Shown here: piece after piece, positions 1 through 8,532 of the stretch | Layout: each line of letters begins with the position of its first letter | Position numbering within the stretch: the first letter of the stretch is position 1 | Assembly: GCF_900156505.1 (NCBI RefSeq) | Contig: NZ_FTPR01000003.1 | Span: forward strand, 251,477 to 315,476 | Direction: 5' to 3' | DNA length: 64,000 nucleotides | From: Yoonia rosea | Lineage (GTDB): Bacteria; Pseudomonadota; Alphaproteobacteria; Rhodobacterales; Rhodobacteraceae | Program-made: the position numbers and the translations under genes | Notes under the pieces: model-generated | The model's database searches: none | The model's input: the letters and a program-made list of their open reading frames with translations, nothing else | What the model was told of the DNA's origin: nothing

Positions 1-583
1 TCTGGTCGATGGGCCGCAAACGCGCGAAGACTATATCGATATTCTTTATCTGCTGATGGGCAAGAACCACGATATCCCCGTTGGCGCGCATGAGGTGTTC
101 AGCGCGCAAGAGATCAAAAAGGCCGTTGCGGCCAGTTTTGAAAGCCATGCCCGCCCGCATGAAGAAGGGCTGCAACGGGTCTTTGAACAGGTCCATGCGC
201 AGGTTGGCGATCTGGATACGATTGCCAAATTGGGGACCTATCTGAAGGGCATACAAGAGGCGGATGAACGATTCACAGGGCGCGCGATCAAAAACATTAC
301 GGATGCTGTAAAGGTCCGCGCCATGGATTTCGAATTGCCTGATGAATGGATGGAAGAGCCGGATCTGTTCCTGTTCAAAGACTATGACACGAAGAAATCC
401 ATGATTTCGGAATTGCGCCAGCCGATCACCGTCGAGATGGTGATTCAGGAGATCAACCGCTATGCCGATAGTGAATTCCGCTATGCTGATAAATCGGATG
501 AGGTTGCGATTGATGCGATGGTACGTGACTTCGGGCGGCAGGAGATTGCCAAGAAGCGGTACCTGGAAGGGAAGGGATCATGA
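1..583 (+). CDS. Conserved protein of unknown function, C-terminal part (possible AAA+ ATPase end)
   Basis: The reading frame is open from base 2, so the true start lies upstream and only about 193 C-terminal residues are visible. It is acidic, soluble and mostly helical by eye, with no signal peptide or membrane segment. A stretch near the middle (FTGRAIKNITDAV) resembles the sensor-2/C-terminal helical region of AAA+ ATPases, which suggests this is the tail of an ATPase, but the Walker motifs would be outside the window. It is followed 24 bases later by a small membrane protein and then a large unknown protein on the same strand. Function is not assigned. Confidence 0.6.
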   Translation, partial: LVDGPQTREDYIDILYLLMGKNHDIPVGAHEVFSAQEIKKAVAASFESHARPHEEGLQRVFEQVHAQVGDLDTIAKLGTYLKGIQEADERFTGRAIKNITDAVKVRAMDFELPDEWMEEPDLFLFKDYDTKKSMISELRQPITVEMVIQEINRYADSEFRYADKSDEVAIDAMVRDFGRQEIAKKRYLEGKGS

Positions 584-607
584 GACCGGGGACTGCGGTG
601 GGGAAAT

Positions 608-952
608 ATGGCTGAACTTCTGTCAGAGGGGCTCTTCCTGCCGGTTGTGGTGATTGCGGGGGCCGCATTCGCAGTGCCGCGTTTGCTCGCGTTCGTGTTG
701 CCCGAAGGTGTCGTGCCCCTGATGATGAATGCCTTGCTTTCAACATTGGTGCTTTTTGCGCTGTCTGCGGCAGTCTTTGCGCTGCTCTATCTTTGGCAGG
801 GGGTGCCATTGGCACAGCTTGCAGATGCAGGGCTTTGGGCGAGCGTTGGGTTCTTTGGCCGGCTGGGCCTGATGGCTGCGATCATTTGGGCGCCGATCAT
901 GATTTTGTCGGTCGCGGGCCTGCCGCGCAAATGGGTCAAGGAGACGTGGTAG
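608..952 (+). CDS. Small hydrophobic membrane protein of unknown function
   Basis: A 114-residue protein with three strongly hydrophobic stretches (about residues 5-30, 40-62 and 75-105), so it is probably an inner-membrane protein with three helices. The ATG at 608 follows a GGGAAAT stretch that can serve as ribosome binding site. It lies between an ATPase-like partial gene and a 450-residue unknown protein, and its stop codon ends one base before the next ATG. No family is recognised. The tight spacing implies co-translation with its neighbours. Confidence 0.7.
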   Translation: MAELLSEGLFLPVVVIAGAAFAVPRLLAFVLPEGVVPLMMNALLSTLVLFALSAAVFALLYLWQGVPLAQLADAGLWASVGFFGRLGLMAAIIWAPIMILSVAGLPRKWVKETW

Positions 953-953
953 C

Positions 954-2306
954 ATGGAGCTTCTGATCGAAAAGGGCCTGATGTTCGGCAACCTGATCCG
1001 CGTCGACTCACCCGTACTAGTCGAACGCTACAATCGTGCGCTGAAGCATCTGACAGGCCGCGAAACAGAACAAAACGTGTTTCATATTGATATTTCCGGA
1101 TACTCGCCAGAGATTGGTGATGAGTTTGGCGATGACCTTTACCTCAACCACAAAGGTGTCAATCGCCAGTTCATTTTGCTGACGACTGAACAGGCGACAG
1201 CACCGCTCTTGAATGCGAAACTCTCGACCTCACGCGGTATCTTGCGGCAGTTCATCGAAGAAAACCGCGCCGAGCTATTTGCGCTGACGGCACGTGACGC
1301 GGTGGCAGGGGAATTGGTGAATTCGGTCTATATGGCGGATACGCCTGCCAAGCTTTTTGATATCCGCAAAATCACAATTGAGGCCGACACCACCAGCGGC
1401 ACCGTCGCGGCCGCTGCCAAGCTTGGCGCGATGATTGACCGTTTCAAGACCGCACCTGATGGCTGGTATGATGACGTGCTTATCGCCGACATGATCGGCA
1501 TGGCAAAGAAAACCGGCGACGTGTTGCGCAACCCTGTGTCGCTGCGCAAGATGTCGTTCGGGCAAGAGAATTTCTGGACGGCGCATTTTGGCGGGATTTA
1601 TATCTTTCGCGATGTAGAGCATCCTGCGGCGATCGTGGCCGGCCCAAAAGACGCGGTGGGCGATCTGCCGATCCCCTACACCTTCGATCTTCGGGATCGC
1701 TCTGCCATTGCCAAGTTTCTGTCGCTTAACGATCTGGTCGAGCCAATCATCAAAGCACGCGGCATTGATGCGGCCGCGATCCTGCATCAGAAAATGGATT
1801 TCATCGTGGCCTCTGTAGCGGCTCAAATGAAAGAAGACCTGACAGGGGCCACGCGCCAAGACCTGCGCCGTTTGGGCCGGCACTATGCCGCGCAACTGCC
1901 GCCGGAATGGCAGGGGCTTGCGGCACTTTTGCGCTGGGCCGAAGAAGACGGGCCGTGGCCGACGATCACTTCTGACCATCCAGCCTATTTCTACACGCTG
2001 CGTGCCAAGTCGCACGTCGATGCAGATCTGGTGAACAGGCTCTTGGCCGAGCTCACGCCGCTGGATATCCGTCAGTTGTTTATTTGCCATAAAGAGGCGT
2101 TCTATGACGCCTATGCCCGCTGGCCCGAGGAAAAGCAGGCCTATGTCGTTGATTTTCTTGACCATGAATACCAAGTCGATAAGGCGGGCGCGCGCGCAGC
2201 ACTGTACGGCCATGTCGATCCGGCGCCTGAGTTGCCGCATGTTTCGCGGTCTGATTTGATGGCGCGGGTCGGTCCGTGGGGCGCGATCACGCGAGGGAGA
2301 GGGTAA
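954..2306 (+). CDS. Conserved unknown protein (DUF6638-like)
   Basis: A 450-residue soluble protein without signal peptide or membrane segments. From memory it resembles a Rhodobacteraceae-restricted family annotated DUF6638, but this needs a profile search. The N-terminus (MELLIEKGLMFGNLIRVDSP) is followed by an alternating hydrophobic/charged pattern typical of an alpha/beta fold; no catalytic motif is evident. Its TAA stop overlaps the ATG of the next gene by one base, so the two are translationally coupled. The position inside a five-gene unknown operon with a possible ATPase suggests a shared task. Confidence 0.75.
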   Translation: MELLIEKGLMFGNLIRVDSPVLVERYNRALKHLTGRETEQNVFHIDISGYSPEIGDEFGDDLYLNHKGVNRQFILLTTEQATAPLLNAKLSTSRGILRQFIEENRAELFALTARDAVAGELVNSVYMADTPAKLFDIRKITIEADTTSGTVAAAAKLGAMIDRFKTAPDGWYDDVLIADMIGMAKKTGDVLRNPVSLRKMSFGQENFWTAHFGGIYIFRDVEHPAAIVAGPKDAVGDLPIPYTFDLRDRSAIAKFLSLNDLVEPIIKARGIDAAAILHQKMDFIVASVAAQMKEDLTGATRQDLRRLGRHYAAQLPPEWQGLAALLRWAEEDGPWPTITSDHPAYFYTLRAKSHVDADLVNRLLAELTPLDIRQLFICHKEAFYDAYARWPEEKQAYVVDFLDHEYQVDKAGARAALYGHVDPAPELPHVSRSDLMARVGPWGAITRGRG

Positions 2307-2578
2307 TGGGATTCATTAAACTGGTCGTTTTCGGTTTCATTGGGCTGACGGTGATCTATTTCTCAGTCTCGCTCTACTCACGCTCGGTTCGTAAAGAGCG
2401 ACTTGAGGATGAATTCGATGCCGAGAATCCTGATGGAGATCGTGAGGCCCGCGATGCTTTTGTTACCGCGGGGCTAAAAGCCTATGATGCGTCTATCCGG
2501 CCCAAGCTGATTGGGCTTGTCTATGTGGTTCCAACGCTCGCAATCGGGGCGATCGTTTATATGATAAACGCCAACTGA
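2306..2578 (+). CDS. Small membrane protein of unknown function
   Basis: A 90-residue protein beginning MGFIKLVVFG. The start was chosen at the ATG that shares one base with the upstream TAA; an ATG 30 bases earlier lies inside the upstream gene. It has a hydrophobic helix at about residues 3-23, a central charged segment (KERLEDEFDAENPDGDREAR), and a second hydrophobic helix near the C-terminus. The two-helix hairpin with an acidic linker suggests a small membrane component of the operon. No family is recognised. Confidence 0.7.
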   Translation: MGFIKLVVFGFIGLTVIYFSVSLYSRSVRKERLEDEFDAENPDGDREARDAFVTAGLKAYDASIRPKLIGLVYVVPTLAIGAIVYMINAN

Positions 2579-2588
2579 AGGACGTGTT

Positions 2589-3287
2589 ATGCGCAAGATA
2601 AAGATCACTTTCCGGGTTATCGTCTTTTTGCTGATCGCTGGCTTGTTGCATTACGCGCTGCCGCAGCATGATGTTGTGCGTATCGTGAACACGTATCAGG
2701 AACGACAGGATCTGAACGACTGGACCCGCATTTTCTGGGCAAGGCCGGATGACCAGTCGGCAACACTGATCAACCGTGATGTGCAGTTTATCCAGACTGT
2801 GAAAATGCGCACATGGCTGCTGGGGTTCGTTCAGCGCGAGACCACCGAGGTGATGGTGTATCGCAACGAGGATACCGGCTGGGGCTGGCCGTTCTATTTC
2901 AAATTCGACACGGCGAACCTGCAAACCGAGGCAGATGATCTCAGCTCGACGGCGCAAAACCCGCAATGGGCCGTGATGACCCACTATGGCTGGCGCAACG
3001 AGTATTTTTCGGCCTTTCCCAATGCCGTGGCGATCCGGCCCATCGGCAATCCGAATGTCACGATCATTCCGTGGTTCAACATCTTCTTCTTTATCGCATT
3101 GATGGCCGCCCTCTTGTTCATCCGCGCCATGTGGCGACAGTTCCGAGAACGTTCGGTTGATCCGTTGCTGGATGCAGCGGAACACCAGTTCGATGAGGTG
3201 CAGGCCGAGGTTGCTCAGCGTCGCGGACGTTTCACCAAATGGCTGGATAGCTGGCGCGACAAGAACAAAAATCGCCCTGTGAAGTAG
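2589..3287 (+). CDS. DUF1523 family membrane protein
   Basis: A 232-residue protein with an N-terminal hydrophobic helix (about residues 8-25), a roughly 120-residue extracytoplasmic region rich in Trp and Thr (TGWGWPFYFKFDTANLQ), a second helix around residues 158-180 and a basic cytoplasmic tail. This layout and sequence match the DUF1523 family found mainly in Rhodobacteraceae, which has no known role. It starts 10 bases after the previous stop and is the last gene of the first operon, being followed by a hairpin with a repeat tail. Confidence 0.8.
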   Translation: MRKIKITFRVIVFLLIAGLLHYALPQHDVVRIVNTYQERQDLNDWTRIFWARPDDQSATLINRDVQFIQTVKMRTWLLGFVQRETTEVMVYRNEDTGWGWPFYFKFDTANLQTEADDLSSTAQNPQWAVMTHYGWRNEYFSAFPNAVAIRPIGNPNVTIIPWFNIFFFIALMAALLFIRAMWRQFRERSVDPLLDAAEHQFDEVQAEVAQRRGRFTKWLDSWRDKNKNRPVK

Positions 3288-3295
3288 ACGTTGTA

Positions 3296-3349
3296 GGGGG
3301 CTTTGCCCCCGCCGCGTACCGCGTCTCCCCCAGGATATTTTCGGGCCAA
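3296..3349 (+). terminator. Hairpin plus GC-rich Rhodobacteraceae-type 3' repeat
   Basis: A perfect six-base stem GGGGGC/GCCCCC with a TTT loop (3296-3310) lies nine bases after the DUF1523 stop. It is followed at 3325-3349 by CTCCCCCAGGATATTTTC and GGGCCAA. The second part is related to the arms of the inverted repeat at 43330-43505 (C/G block, then TATTT, then GGC-A). The location between convergent genes fits a transcription end for both strands; there is no classical U-run. Confidence 0.55.
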
Positions 3350-3364
3350 TAATGGCCGAAGTCT

Positions 3365-5683
3365 CTATTCCCCGTAAGGGATCCAGATGTTCTTCACCTC
3401 GGTGCTGGCGGCAAGATAGTCGCGGGCCGATGGCGTTAGCGCCTTGCCGTAGTTCACCCATGTGCGTTTGAGGTTGCCTGCGCTGGCCTGCTCGATCACA
3501 GCGCTCAGGTCGCTGCTTGAGAATGACCAGACCGCGTCAATGTCCAGATGTTTGGCCAGTGTCGGGGCAAGTTCGGCGTGGCTTCCGGTGAGAATATTGA
3601 CCACGCCTGCAGGGACATCAGAGGTTTCCAGCACCTGATAGAAGTCTGTCGCGGCCAGTGGGTAAGGTTCGCTTGCCGCCATGATCACGCGGTTGCCCAT
3701 CGCGATCGCAGGCGCCATCGCGCTGATTAACCCGCCAAGCGGTGCTGCGTCGTCGCAGAGGACCCCGATGTTGCCAACCGGTTCTTTCATCGCCAGAGCG
3801 ACGCCGCGGATCGGGACCCCATGCACCTGGCCGTCATACTTGTCGGCCCACGCGGCATAGGTAAAGAGCGTGCGGATCGCACCTTCGACTTCTTCCGCGC
3901 CGCCACGCCCGCCTGTCATCTGGTTGATCCGCGTGGCGAACTCCTCTGCACGGGCCGAGAGGTTTTCGGCGACATAATAGAGGATCTGCGCGCGCAGGTG
4001 CCCTGAAGTCTTGGACCAGCCTTTGGCGGCGTTGCAGGCCTCAACCGCGTTGCGGATATCCTTGCGATTGGCCAGCGATGCATGGCCGAGCAATTTACCA
4101 CGGGGGCTATAAACGGGGGTAGAATAGCCGCCATCGGGCCGCGCCTGTTTGCCGCCGATATAAAGCTTGGCCGTGCGATCAAGCGGATCGGCGGGGTGGC
4201 CGTCTTCGGTTGTGAAGGCTGCGATCTGCTTCAGTGCTTTGGCCGTGCCTGAAGGTTTGGTATAACCGGCCAGCCCCTCCCATCCGCCTTCGCGCCCGAA
4301 GCCGCTTTCGCGCACACCACCGAAACCGGCAGCGGCGTCCATCATATTAGTGCCGTTGACCCAGACGATCCCTGCGGCCAGTTTGGGCGCGATATCAAGG
4401 GCAAGGTTGATGTTTTCAGACCAGACTGACGCGGCCAGACCGTAGCGCGTGTTATTGGCGATCTCGACTGCTTCGGACGGGGTGCGGAAGGTTGTCGCGG
4501 CCAAAACAGGGCCAAAGATTTCTTCCTGCATCAGCGTTGAAGCTGGCGACAGGCCGGTGATCAGCGTTGGCGGATAAAAGCAGCCTTCGGGTGCTTTGAC
4601 CTGATAGGTTTCACCTTCTGTATTGGCGCTGACCATTTTTGTGATCTGGTCGAGTTGCCCAGGGTCCACGATTGCGCCCACGTCGATGCACTTGTCCAGT
4701 GGATCGCCTATGCGCAGCCCGTCCATGCGGGCCTTGAGTTTTGTGTAGAAGCGCTCCGCAATGCCCTCTTGCACCAGAAGCCGCGAACCTGCGCAGCACA
4801 CTTGGCCCTGATTGAACCAGATCGCATCGACGAGGCCCTCAACAGCTGAGTCAATGTCGGCATCCTCAAATACGATGTAAGGGGATTTGCCACCCAGTTC
4901 GAGGCTGAGCGCCTTGCCTGATCCGGCGGTCGCCTCGCGAATTTTGCGGCCGACTTCGGTTGATCCGGTGAAAGCGATTTTATCGACCTCGGCGGCGACC
5001 AGCGCCGCCCCGGTTTCGCCGTCACCGGTGACGATGTTCACGACACCCGGCGGCACACCTGCTTGCGTGCAAATGTCGGCGAAAACCATCGCAGTGAGGG
5101 GGGTGTATTCGGCGGGTTTCAACACGACCGTGTTGCCCATCGCCAATGCGGGCGCGATTTTCCATGCCAGCATGAGCAACGGAAAGTTCCACGGAATGAT
5201 CTGGCCACAAACGCCCAAGGCCTCTTGGTTGGGAAGTTCGGATTTCATCAATTGGGCAAAACCCGCATGATGATAGAAATGCCGGATGGCCAGCGGCACG
5301 TCGATGTCGCGGCTTTCGCGGATGGGTTTGCCATTGTCGAGCGTTTCCATGACCGCCAGCAGGCGGGCATGTTTTTGCATAAGCCGCGCGATGGCATAAA
5401 GGACACGGGCGCGTTTGTGGCCGGACTTGGCCCACGCTGGCTGCGCTTTCCGGGCCGCAGCGACGGCGGTCTCGATTTCCGCGGCGGTGCCTTTGGTCAC
5501 ACCTGCCAGCTTTTCACCTGTTGCCGGATTGTAGGATGCGAAATCATCGCGCAACGGCCCCCATTTGCCGTTGATATAATGGCCTGCGATGCCGCCACGA
5601 TCGGCCAGCCATTTCAGCGCCTCTGCGCTGCTTTCTGGGGCGGGGCCGTAATCCATAGTGTCGAAGATTTCCTTGATGGTCAT
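3365..5683 (-). CDS. Two-domain aldehyde dehydrogenase (ALDH16 family)
   Basis: A 772-residue NAD(P)-dependent aldehyde dehydrogenase of the ALDH16 type, which has a duplicated ALDH fold. The N-terminal domain (about residues 30-490) carries the active site: ELGGK with Glu262 and GQVCCAGS with nucleophile Cys296 (first of two adjacent Cys), plus PWNFP at 164-168. The C-terminal domain (from about residue 510) keeps the ALDH fold pattern (EPVGNIGV, GLISAMAPAIAMGN) but has no catalytic cysteine motif, as in other ALDH16 proteins. It ends three bases before deoC on the same strand, so it is the second gene of a deoC-ALDH operon and could oxidise the acetaldehyde released by DeoC. The substrate is inferred, not shown. 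Confidence 0.9.
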   Translation of the reverse strand: MTIKEIFDTMDYGPAPESSAEALKWLADRGGIAGHYINGKWGPLRDDFASYNPATGEKLAGVTKGTAAEIETAVAAARKAQPAWAKSGHKRARVLYAIARLMQKHARLLAVMETLDNGKPIRESRDIDVPLAIRHFYHHAGFAQLMKSELPNQEALGVCGQIIPWNFPLLMLAWKIAPALAMGNTVVLKPAEYTPLTAMVFADICTQAGVPPGVVNIVTGDGETGAALVAAEVDKIAFTGSTEVGRKIREATAGSGKALSLELGGKSPYIVFEDADIDSAVEGLVDAIWFNQGQVCCAGSRLLVQEGIAERFYTKLKARMDGLRIGDPLDKCIDVGAIVDPGQLDQITKMVSANTEGETYQVKAPEGCFYPPTLITGLSPASTLMQEEIFGPVLAATTFRTPSEAVEIANNTRYGLAASVWSENINLALDIAPKLAAGIVWVNGTNMMDAAAGFGGVRESGFGREGGWEGLAGYTKPSGTAKALKQIAAFTTEDGHPADPLDRTAKLYIGGKQARPDGGYSTPVYSPRGKLLGHASLANRKDIRNAVEACNAAKGWSKTSGHLRAQILYYVAENLSARAEEFATRINQMTGGRGGAEEVEGAIRTLFTYAAWADKYDGQVHGVPIRGVALAMKEPVGNIGVLCDDAAPLGGLISAMAPAIAMGNRVIMAASEPYPLAATDFYQVLETSDVPAGVVNILTGSHAELAPTLAKHLDIDAVWSFSSSDLSAVIEQASAGNLKRTWVNYGKALTPSARDYLAASTEVKNIWIPYGE

Positions 5684-5686
5684 GGC

Positions 5687-6682
5687 CTATCCAATCGCGT
5701 GCCGCCACTGGGCGGAATAGGCGCCGGTGACGTGATGTTCGAGTTGCCGTTCGATGTCGCCCAGAAGGCTTGAGGCGCCAAAGCGGAAAAGGTCGGGTTG
5801 CAGCCAGCGGTCACCCAGTTCGTCCTTGATCATGCTCAGATAGACAAGGGCATCCTTGGCCTTACTGATCCCGCCGGCAGGTTTATAGCCGACTTTGATG
5901 CCGGTACGATCCTGATAATCGCGGATCGCGCGGATCATGGTAAGTGTAACAGGGAGAGTGGCATTCACCGGCTCTTTGCCGGTCGATGTCTTGATGAAAT
6001 CGGCGCCCGCCATCATGCATACAAGGCTGGCACGGGCGACGTTGCGCAGGGTGCCAAGTTCGCCTGTGGCCAAGATCGCTTTGACATGCGCGTCGCCACA
6101 GGCAGCGCGCATTTCCTTCATTTCATCATAAAGCGCTTGCCAGTTGCCTGTCAGCACATGGCGGCGGCTGATCACGATGTCGATTTCCTGCGCGCCCGCG
6201 GCAACGCTTTCGCCGATCTCGGCAATGCGCAAATGGAAGGGCGATAGGCCGGCCGGAAAGCCGGTCGAGACCGCCGCGACTGGAATATTCGTGCCTTGCA
6301 ACGCATCGACTGCCGTTGCGACCATATCGTGGTAGACGCAAACCGCACCTGTGGTCAGACCTTCCATGCCCAAGGCCTCAAGGATGGGTTGCGCAACAGG
6401 CTGGCGGGCTTTGGCGCACAGGCGACGCACGCGGCCTTCGCTGTCATCGCCGGACAGTGTGGTCAGGTCCATCAGGCTGATCGCTTTGCACAGCCACGCC
6501 GCCTGATAATCCTTTTTGACGCTGCGCCGCCCTGGCAGCGTTGCCGCGCGCCGTTCGATAGCCGAAGTATTGGCCTGCACCGCCATGACCCAATCGAGAT
6601 CAAGCGGCATGCCGTCGTTGCGGGGTTCATGGACTTGCGGCAGTTGCGATGTCGCAAGCGTGGGGGAGTGGGTGGTTTGCAA
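5687..6682 (-). CDS. deoC: Deoxyribose-phosphate aldolase
   Basis: DeoC splits 2-deoxyribose 5-phosphate into glyceraldehyde 3-phosphate and acetaldehyde. The Schiff-base lysine is in FIKTSTGK (Lys231) and the proton-relay lysine in VGYKPAGGI (Lys267), counted from the start chosen here. The frame stays open to an ATG at 6754, but a perfect AGGAGG lies five bases before a TTG at 6682, giving a normal-length protein of 331 residues; I take the TTG as the start. It is followed directly by ALDH16, and an AraC-type regulator gene lies just upstream on the same strand. Confidence 0.9.
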   Translation of the reverse strand: MQTTHSPTLATSQLPQVHEPRNDGMPLDLDWVMAVQANTSAIERRAATLPGRRSVKKDYQAAWLCKAISLMDLTTLSGDDSEGRVRRLCAKARQPVAQPILEALGMEGLTTGAVCVYHDMVATAVDALQGTNIPVAAVSTGFPAGLSPFHLRIAEIGESVAAGAQEIDIVISRRHVLTGNWQALYDEMKEMRAACGDAHVKAILATGELGTLRNVARASLVCMMAGADFIKTSTGKEPVNATLPVTLTMIRAIRDYQDRTGIKVGYKPAGGISKAKDALVYLSMIKDELGDRWLQPDLFRFGASSLLGDIERQLEHHVTGAYSAQWRHAIG

Positions 6683-6787
6683 GGTGGCCTCCTGCGGTGC
6701 CTCGTGAAGGTGGCACTTTGGCACTGTCTTGGCAAGGTTTGACCGCTTGGTCAAATATTATGTTGTCTGACCTGACGTCGCGGCGGC

Positions 6788-7621
6788 CTAGGCCGGTTGT
6801 ACGACCTGTTTTTGGTATTTTTGCCGATACTGCAAAGGGGTCAGCCCGTAGGCTGCGCGGAACAGTTTGTGAAAATGCGACATGTTGGGGATGCCGCAAT
6901 CCGCAGCGATGTCGCTGATCGCTTCGCTGTCGGTGGTCAGGGCGCGGGCGGCATGTTCCATGCGGATACGATTGATGTAGTCGGACGGTGTCTGCCCCAG
7001 ATATTTGCGCATCATGCGGCTGACATGCGGGTGTGCTTTGCCTGTAATCGCGACCAATCCCGCGGATCCGTCGCGAAAGACCTCTGGCGATTTGGCGGCG
7101 TTGCATGCGGTTGCCAGCCAGTCGGGGATCTGCGTGTCAAAGATGTTTGCGGTCAGATCGGCACAGAGCGGCAGCAAGAACGCTTCGGCCGCGAGCGTGT
7201 CGCAAGGGCTATTTTCCAACTGCACGGCGGCATGGTTGAGTGCCGCCAGTTGCCGGATATCACGGTGCGTTTGCACAGGGCCTTGGGGGGCCCAGAACAA
7301 ATGTCCATCGACGCTGGGGTGCCGCGCAACCAGCGCCTTGATGGTATCGGGATGGATGCTGAGCGACACCACAAGCGCATGTTCGCCGCGCCCTTGCAGT
7401 GCGTGGGGCTGTCCCGGTCGAATAAAGACAAGGTCACCTTCGCCAAGCGTTTCGGCGCCACCGGCGAGATGATGGCGGACCATGCCGTTTTGCACCCAGA
7501 ACAGTTCATAAAAGTCGTGATTATGCAGTGTTCTGGGGCGTGTCGGCGCCAACGTCGCCCGTGTCAGGCGGATTTGCGTGCCGGTGGCGAGGACGTCAGC
7601 ATGAAGGAGTGTTTGGGTCAT
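6788..7621 (-). CDS. AraC-family transcriptional regulator with cupin sensor domain
   Basis: A 277-residue regulator. Residues about 15-130 form a cupin-like ligand domain (HNHDFYELFWVQNG, then FIRPGQPHALQ), and residues about 175-270 form the double helix-turn-helix AraC DNA-binding domain, with the family signature near the end (ISDIAADCGIPNMSHFHKLF followed by GLTPLQYRQKY). It lies about 100 bases upstream of deoC on the same strand, so it probably controls deoC-ALDH16 or itself. The ligand cannot be read from sequence; the cupin layout is reminiscent of sugar-responsive regulators such as ChbR. Confidence 0.85.
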   Translation of the reverse strand: MTQTLLHADVLATGTQIRLTRATLAPTRPRTLHNHDFYELFWVQNGMVRHHLAGGAETLGEGDLVFIRPGQPHALQGRGEHALVVSLSIHPDTIKALVARHPSVDGHLFWAPQGPVQTHRDIRQLAALNHAAVQLENSPCDTLAAEAFLLPLCADLTANIFDTQIPDWLATACNAAKSPEVFRDGSAGLVAITGKAHPHVSRMMRKYLGQTPSDYINRIRMEHAARALTTDSEAISDIAADCGIPNMSHFHKLFRAAYGLTPLQYRQKYQKQVVQPA

Positions 7622-7790
7622 GAAATCAAATTAGCACAGTCATTGCTGCGGTGCCGCATGAAAAGACGCGTGGTTTTAGGCGAAATAATCAAGGGATTCC
7701 GGGAGTTTCCCACAGTCGCTGTGTCGTGGCCCTTCCATGCCTGCAAAAGCCAGAGCGAATCGCACGTGATTGGCGTGACAAACCGTCATT

Positions 7791-7808
7791 GCCACGCTAT
7801 GGCGTGGC
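7791..7808 (+). promoter_or_regulatory. Hairpin just upstream of rpe
   Basis: Perfect seven-base arms GCCACGC and GCGTGGC around a four-base loop lie 24 bases before the rpe ATG, between the divergent AraC regulator and rpe. It could be a leader hairpin or an operator; there is no U-run. Confidence 0.35.
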
Positions 7809-7832
7809 CAACCCAACCAAACAAGGTGCCCC

Positions 7833-8519
7833 ATGAGCTTTGACCGCACAATCAAGATCGCCCCGTCCATTCTCTCGGCTGATTTCGCCAATTTTGGCGC
7901 GGAGTGTGAGGCAATTGAAGCGCAGGGTGCCGATTGGGTGCATGTGGATGTCATGGACGGGCATTTTGTGCCCAACATCACTTTCGGCCCTGCAACCTGT
8001 GCGGCGATCCGTCCACACATCAAAGGTGTCATGGACGTGCATTTGATGATTGCGCCGGTTGATCCCTACATCGAAGCATTTGCCAATGCCGGCGCCGATG
8101 TGATCACCGCCCATGTCGAGGCTGGCCCGCATATTCACCGTACCTTGCAGGCTATCCGTGGCGCAGGGGCAAAGGCCGGCGTGGCGCTGAACCCGGGCAC
8201 GCCCGCGTCTTCGGTCGAGATGCTGCTCGACATGGTTGATCTGGTTTGCGTGATGACGGTGAACCCCGGTTTTGGCGGGCAGAAGTTTATTCATTCTCAG
8301 GTCGAAAAAGTGCGCGACCTGCGTGCCATGATCGGTGACCGCCCGATCCATATCGAGATTGATGGCGGCGTTGATCCGACAACGGCACCTTTGGTTGCAG
8401 CGGCCGGTGCCGACGTGCTTGTCGCGGGCTCTGCCGTGTTCCGTGGTGGGTCTGTAAGTAATCCCGCGCCCTATGGTGAGAATATCCGTGCGATACGTGC
8501 GGCAGCAATGACGGCGTGA
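7833..8519 (+). CDS. rpe: Ribulose-phosphate 3-epimerase
   Basis: Interconverts ribulose 5-phosphate and xylulose 5-phosphate in the pentose phosphate and Calvin pathways. The 228-residue TIM-barrel protein has the family landmarks: [10 protein letters not shown] at the N-terminus, [12 protein letters not shown] with metal ligands, [20 protein letters not shown] and EIDGGV. Length is typical. It stands alone on the plus strand, divergent from the AraC regulator. Its substrate pool (pentose phosphates) is close to that of the neighbouring deoC, but nothing shows co-regulation. Confidence 0.95.
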   Translation: MSFDRTIKIAPSILSADFANFGAECEAIEAQGADWVHVDVMDGHFVPNITFGPATCAAIRPHIKGVMDVHLMIAPVDPYIEAFANAGADVITAHVEAGPHIHRTLQAIRGAGAKAGVALNPGTPASSVEMLLDMVDLVCVMTVNPGFGGQKFIHSQVEKVRDLRAMIGDRPIHIEIDGGVDPTTAPLVAAAGADVLVAGSAVFRGGSVSNPAPYGENIRAIRAAAMTA

Positions 8520-8532
8520 GATTGCCCTGACC

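Noticed and set aside
1275..2240. Minus-strand open frame of 321 codons
   Set aside because: It lies entirely inside the DUF6638-like gene on the other strand and has biased, arginine-rich composition; a shadow of GC-rich coding DNA.
2493..3461. Minus-strand open frame over the DUF1523 gene
   Set aside because: The DUF1523 protein has membrane segments and family sequence on the plus strand, so this is a shadow.
6797..7843. Plus-strand open frame of 348 codons opposite the AraC regulator
   Set aside because: The minus-strand protein has clear cupin and AraC motifs; this frame has no family resemblance.
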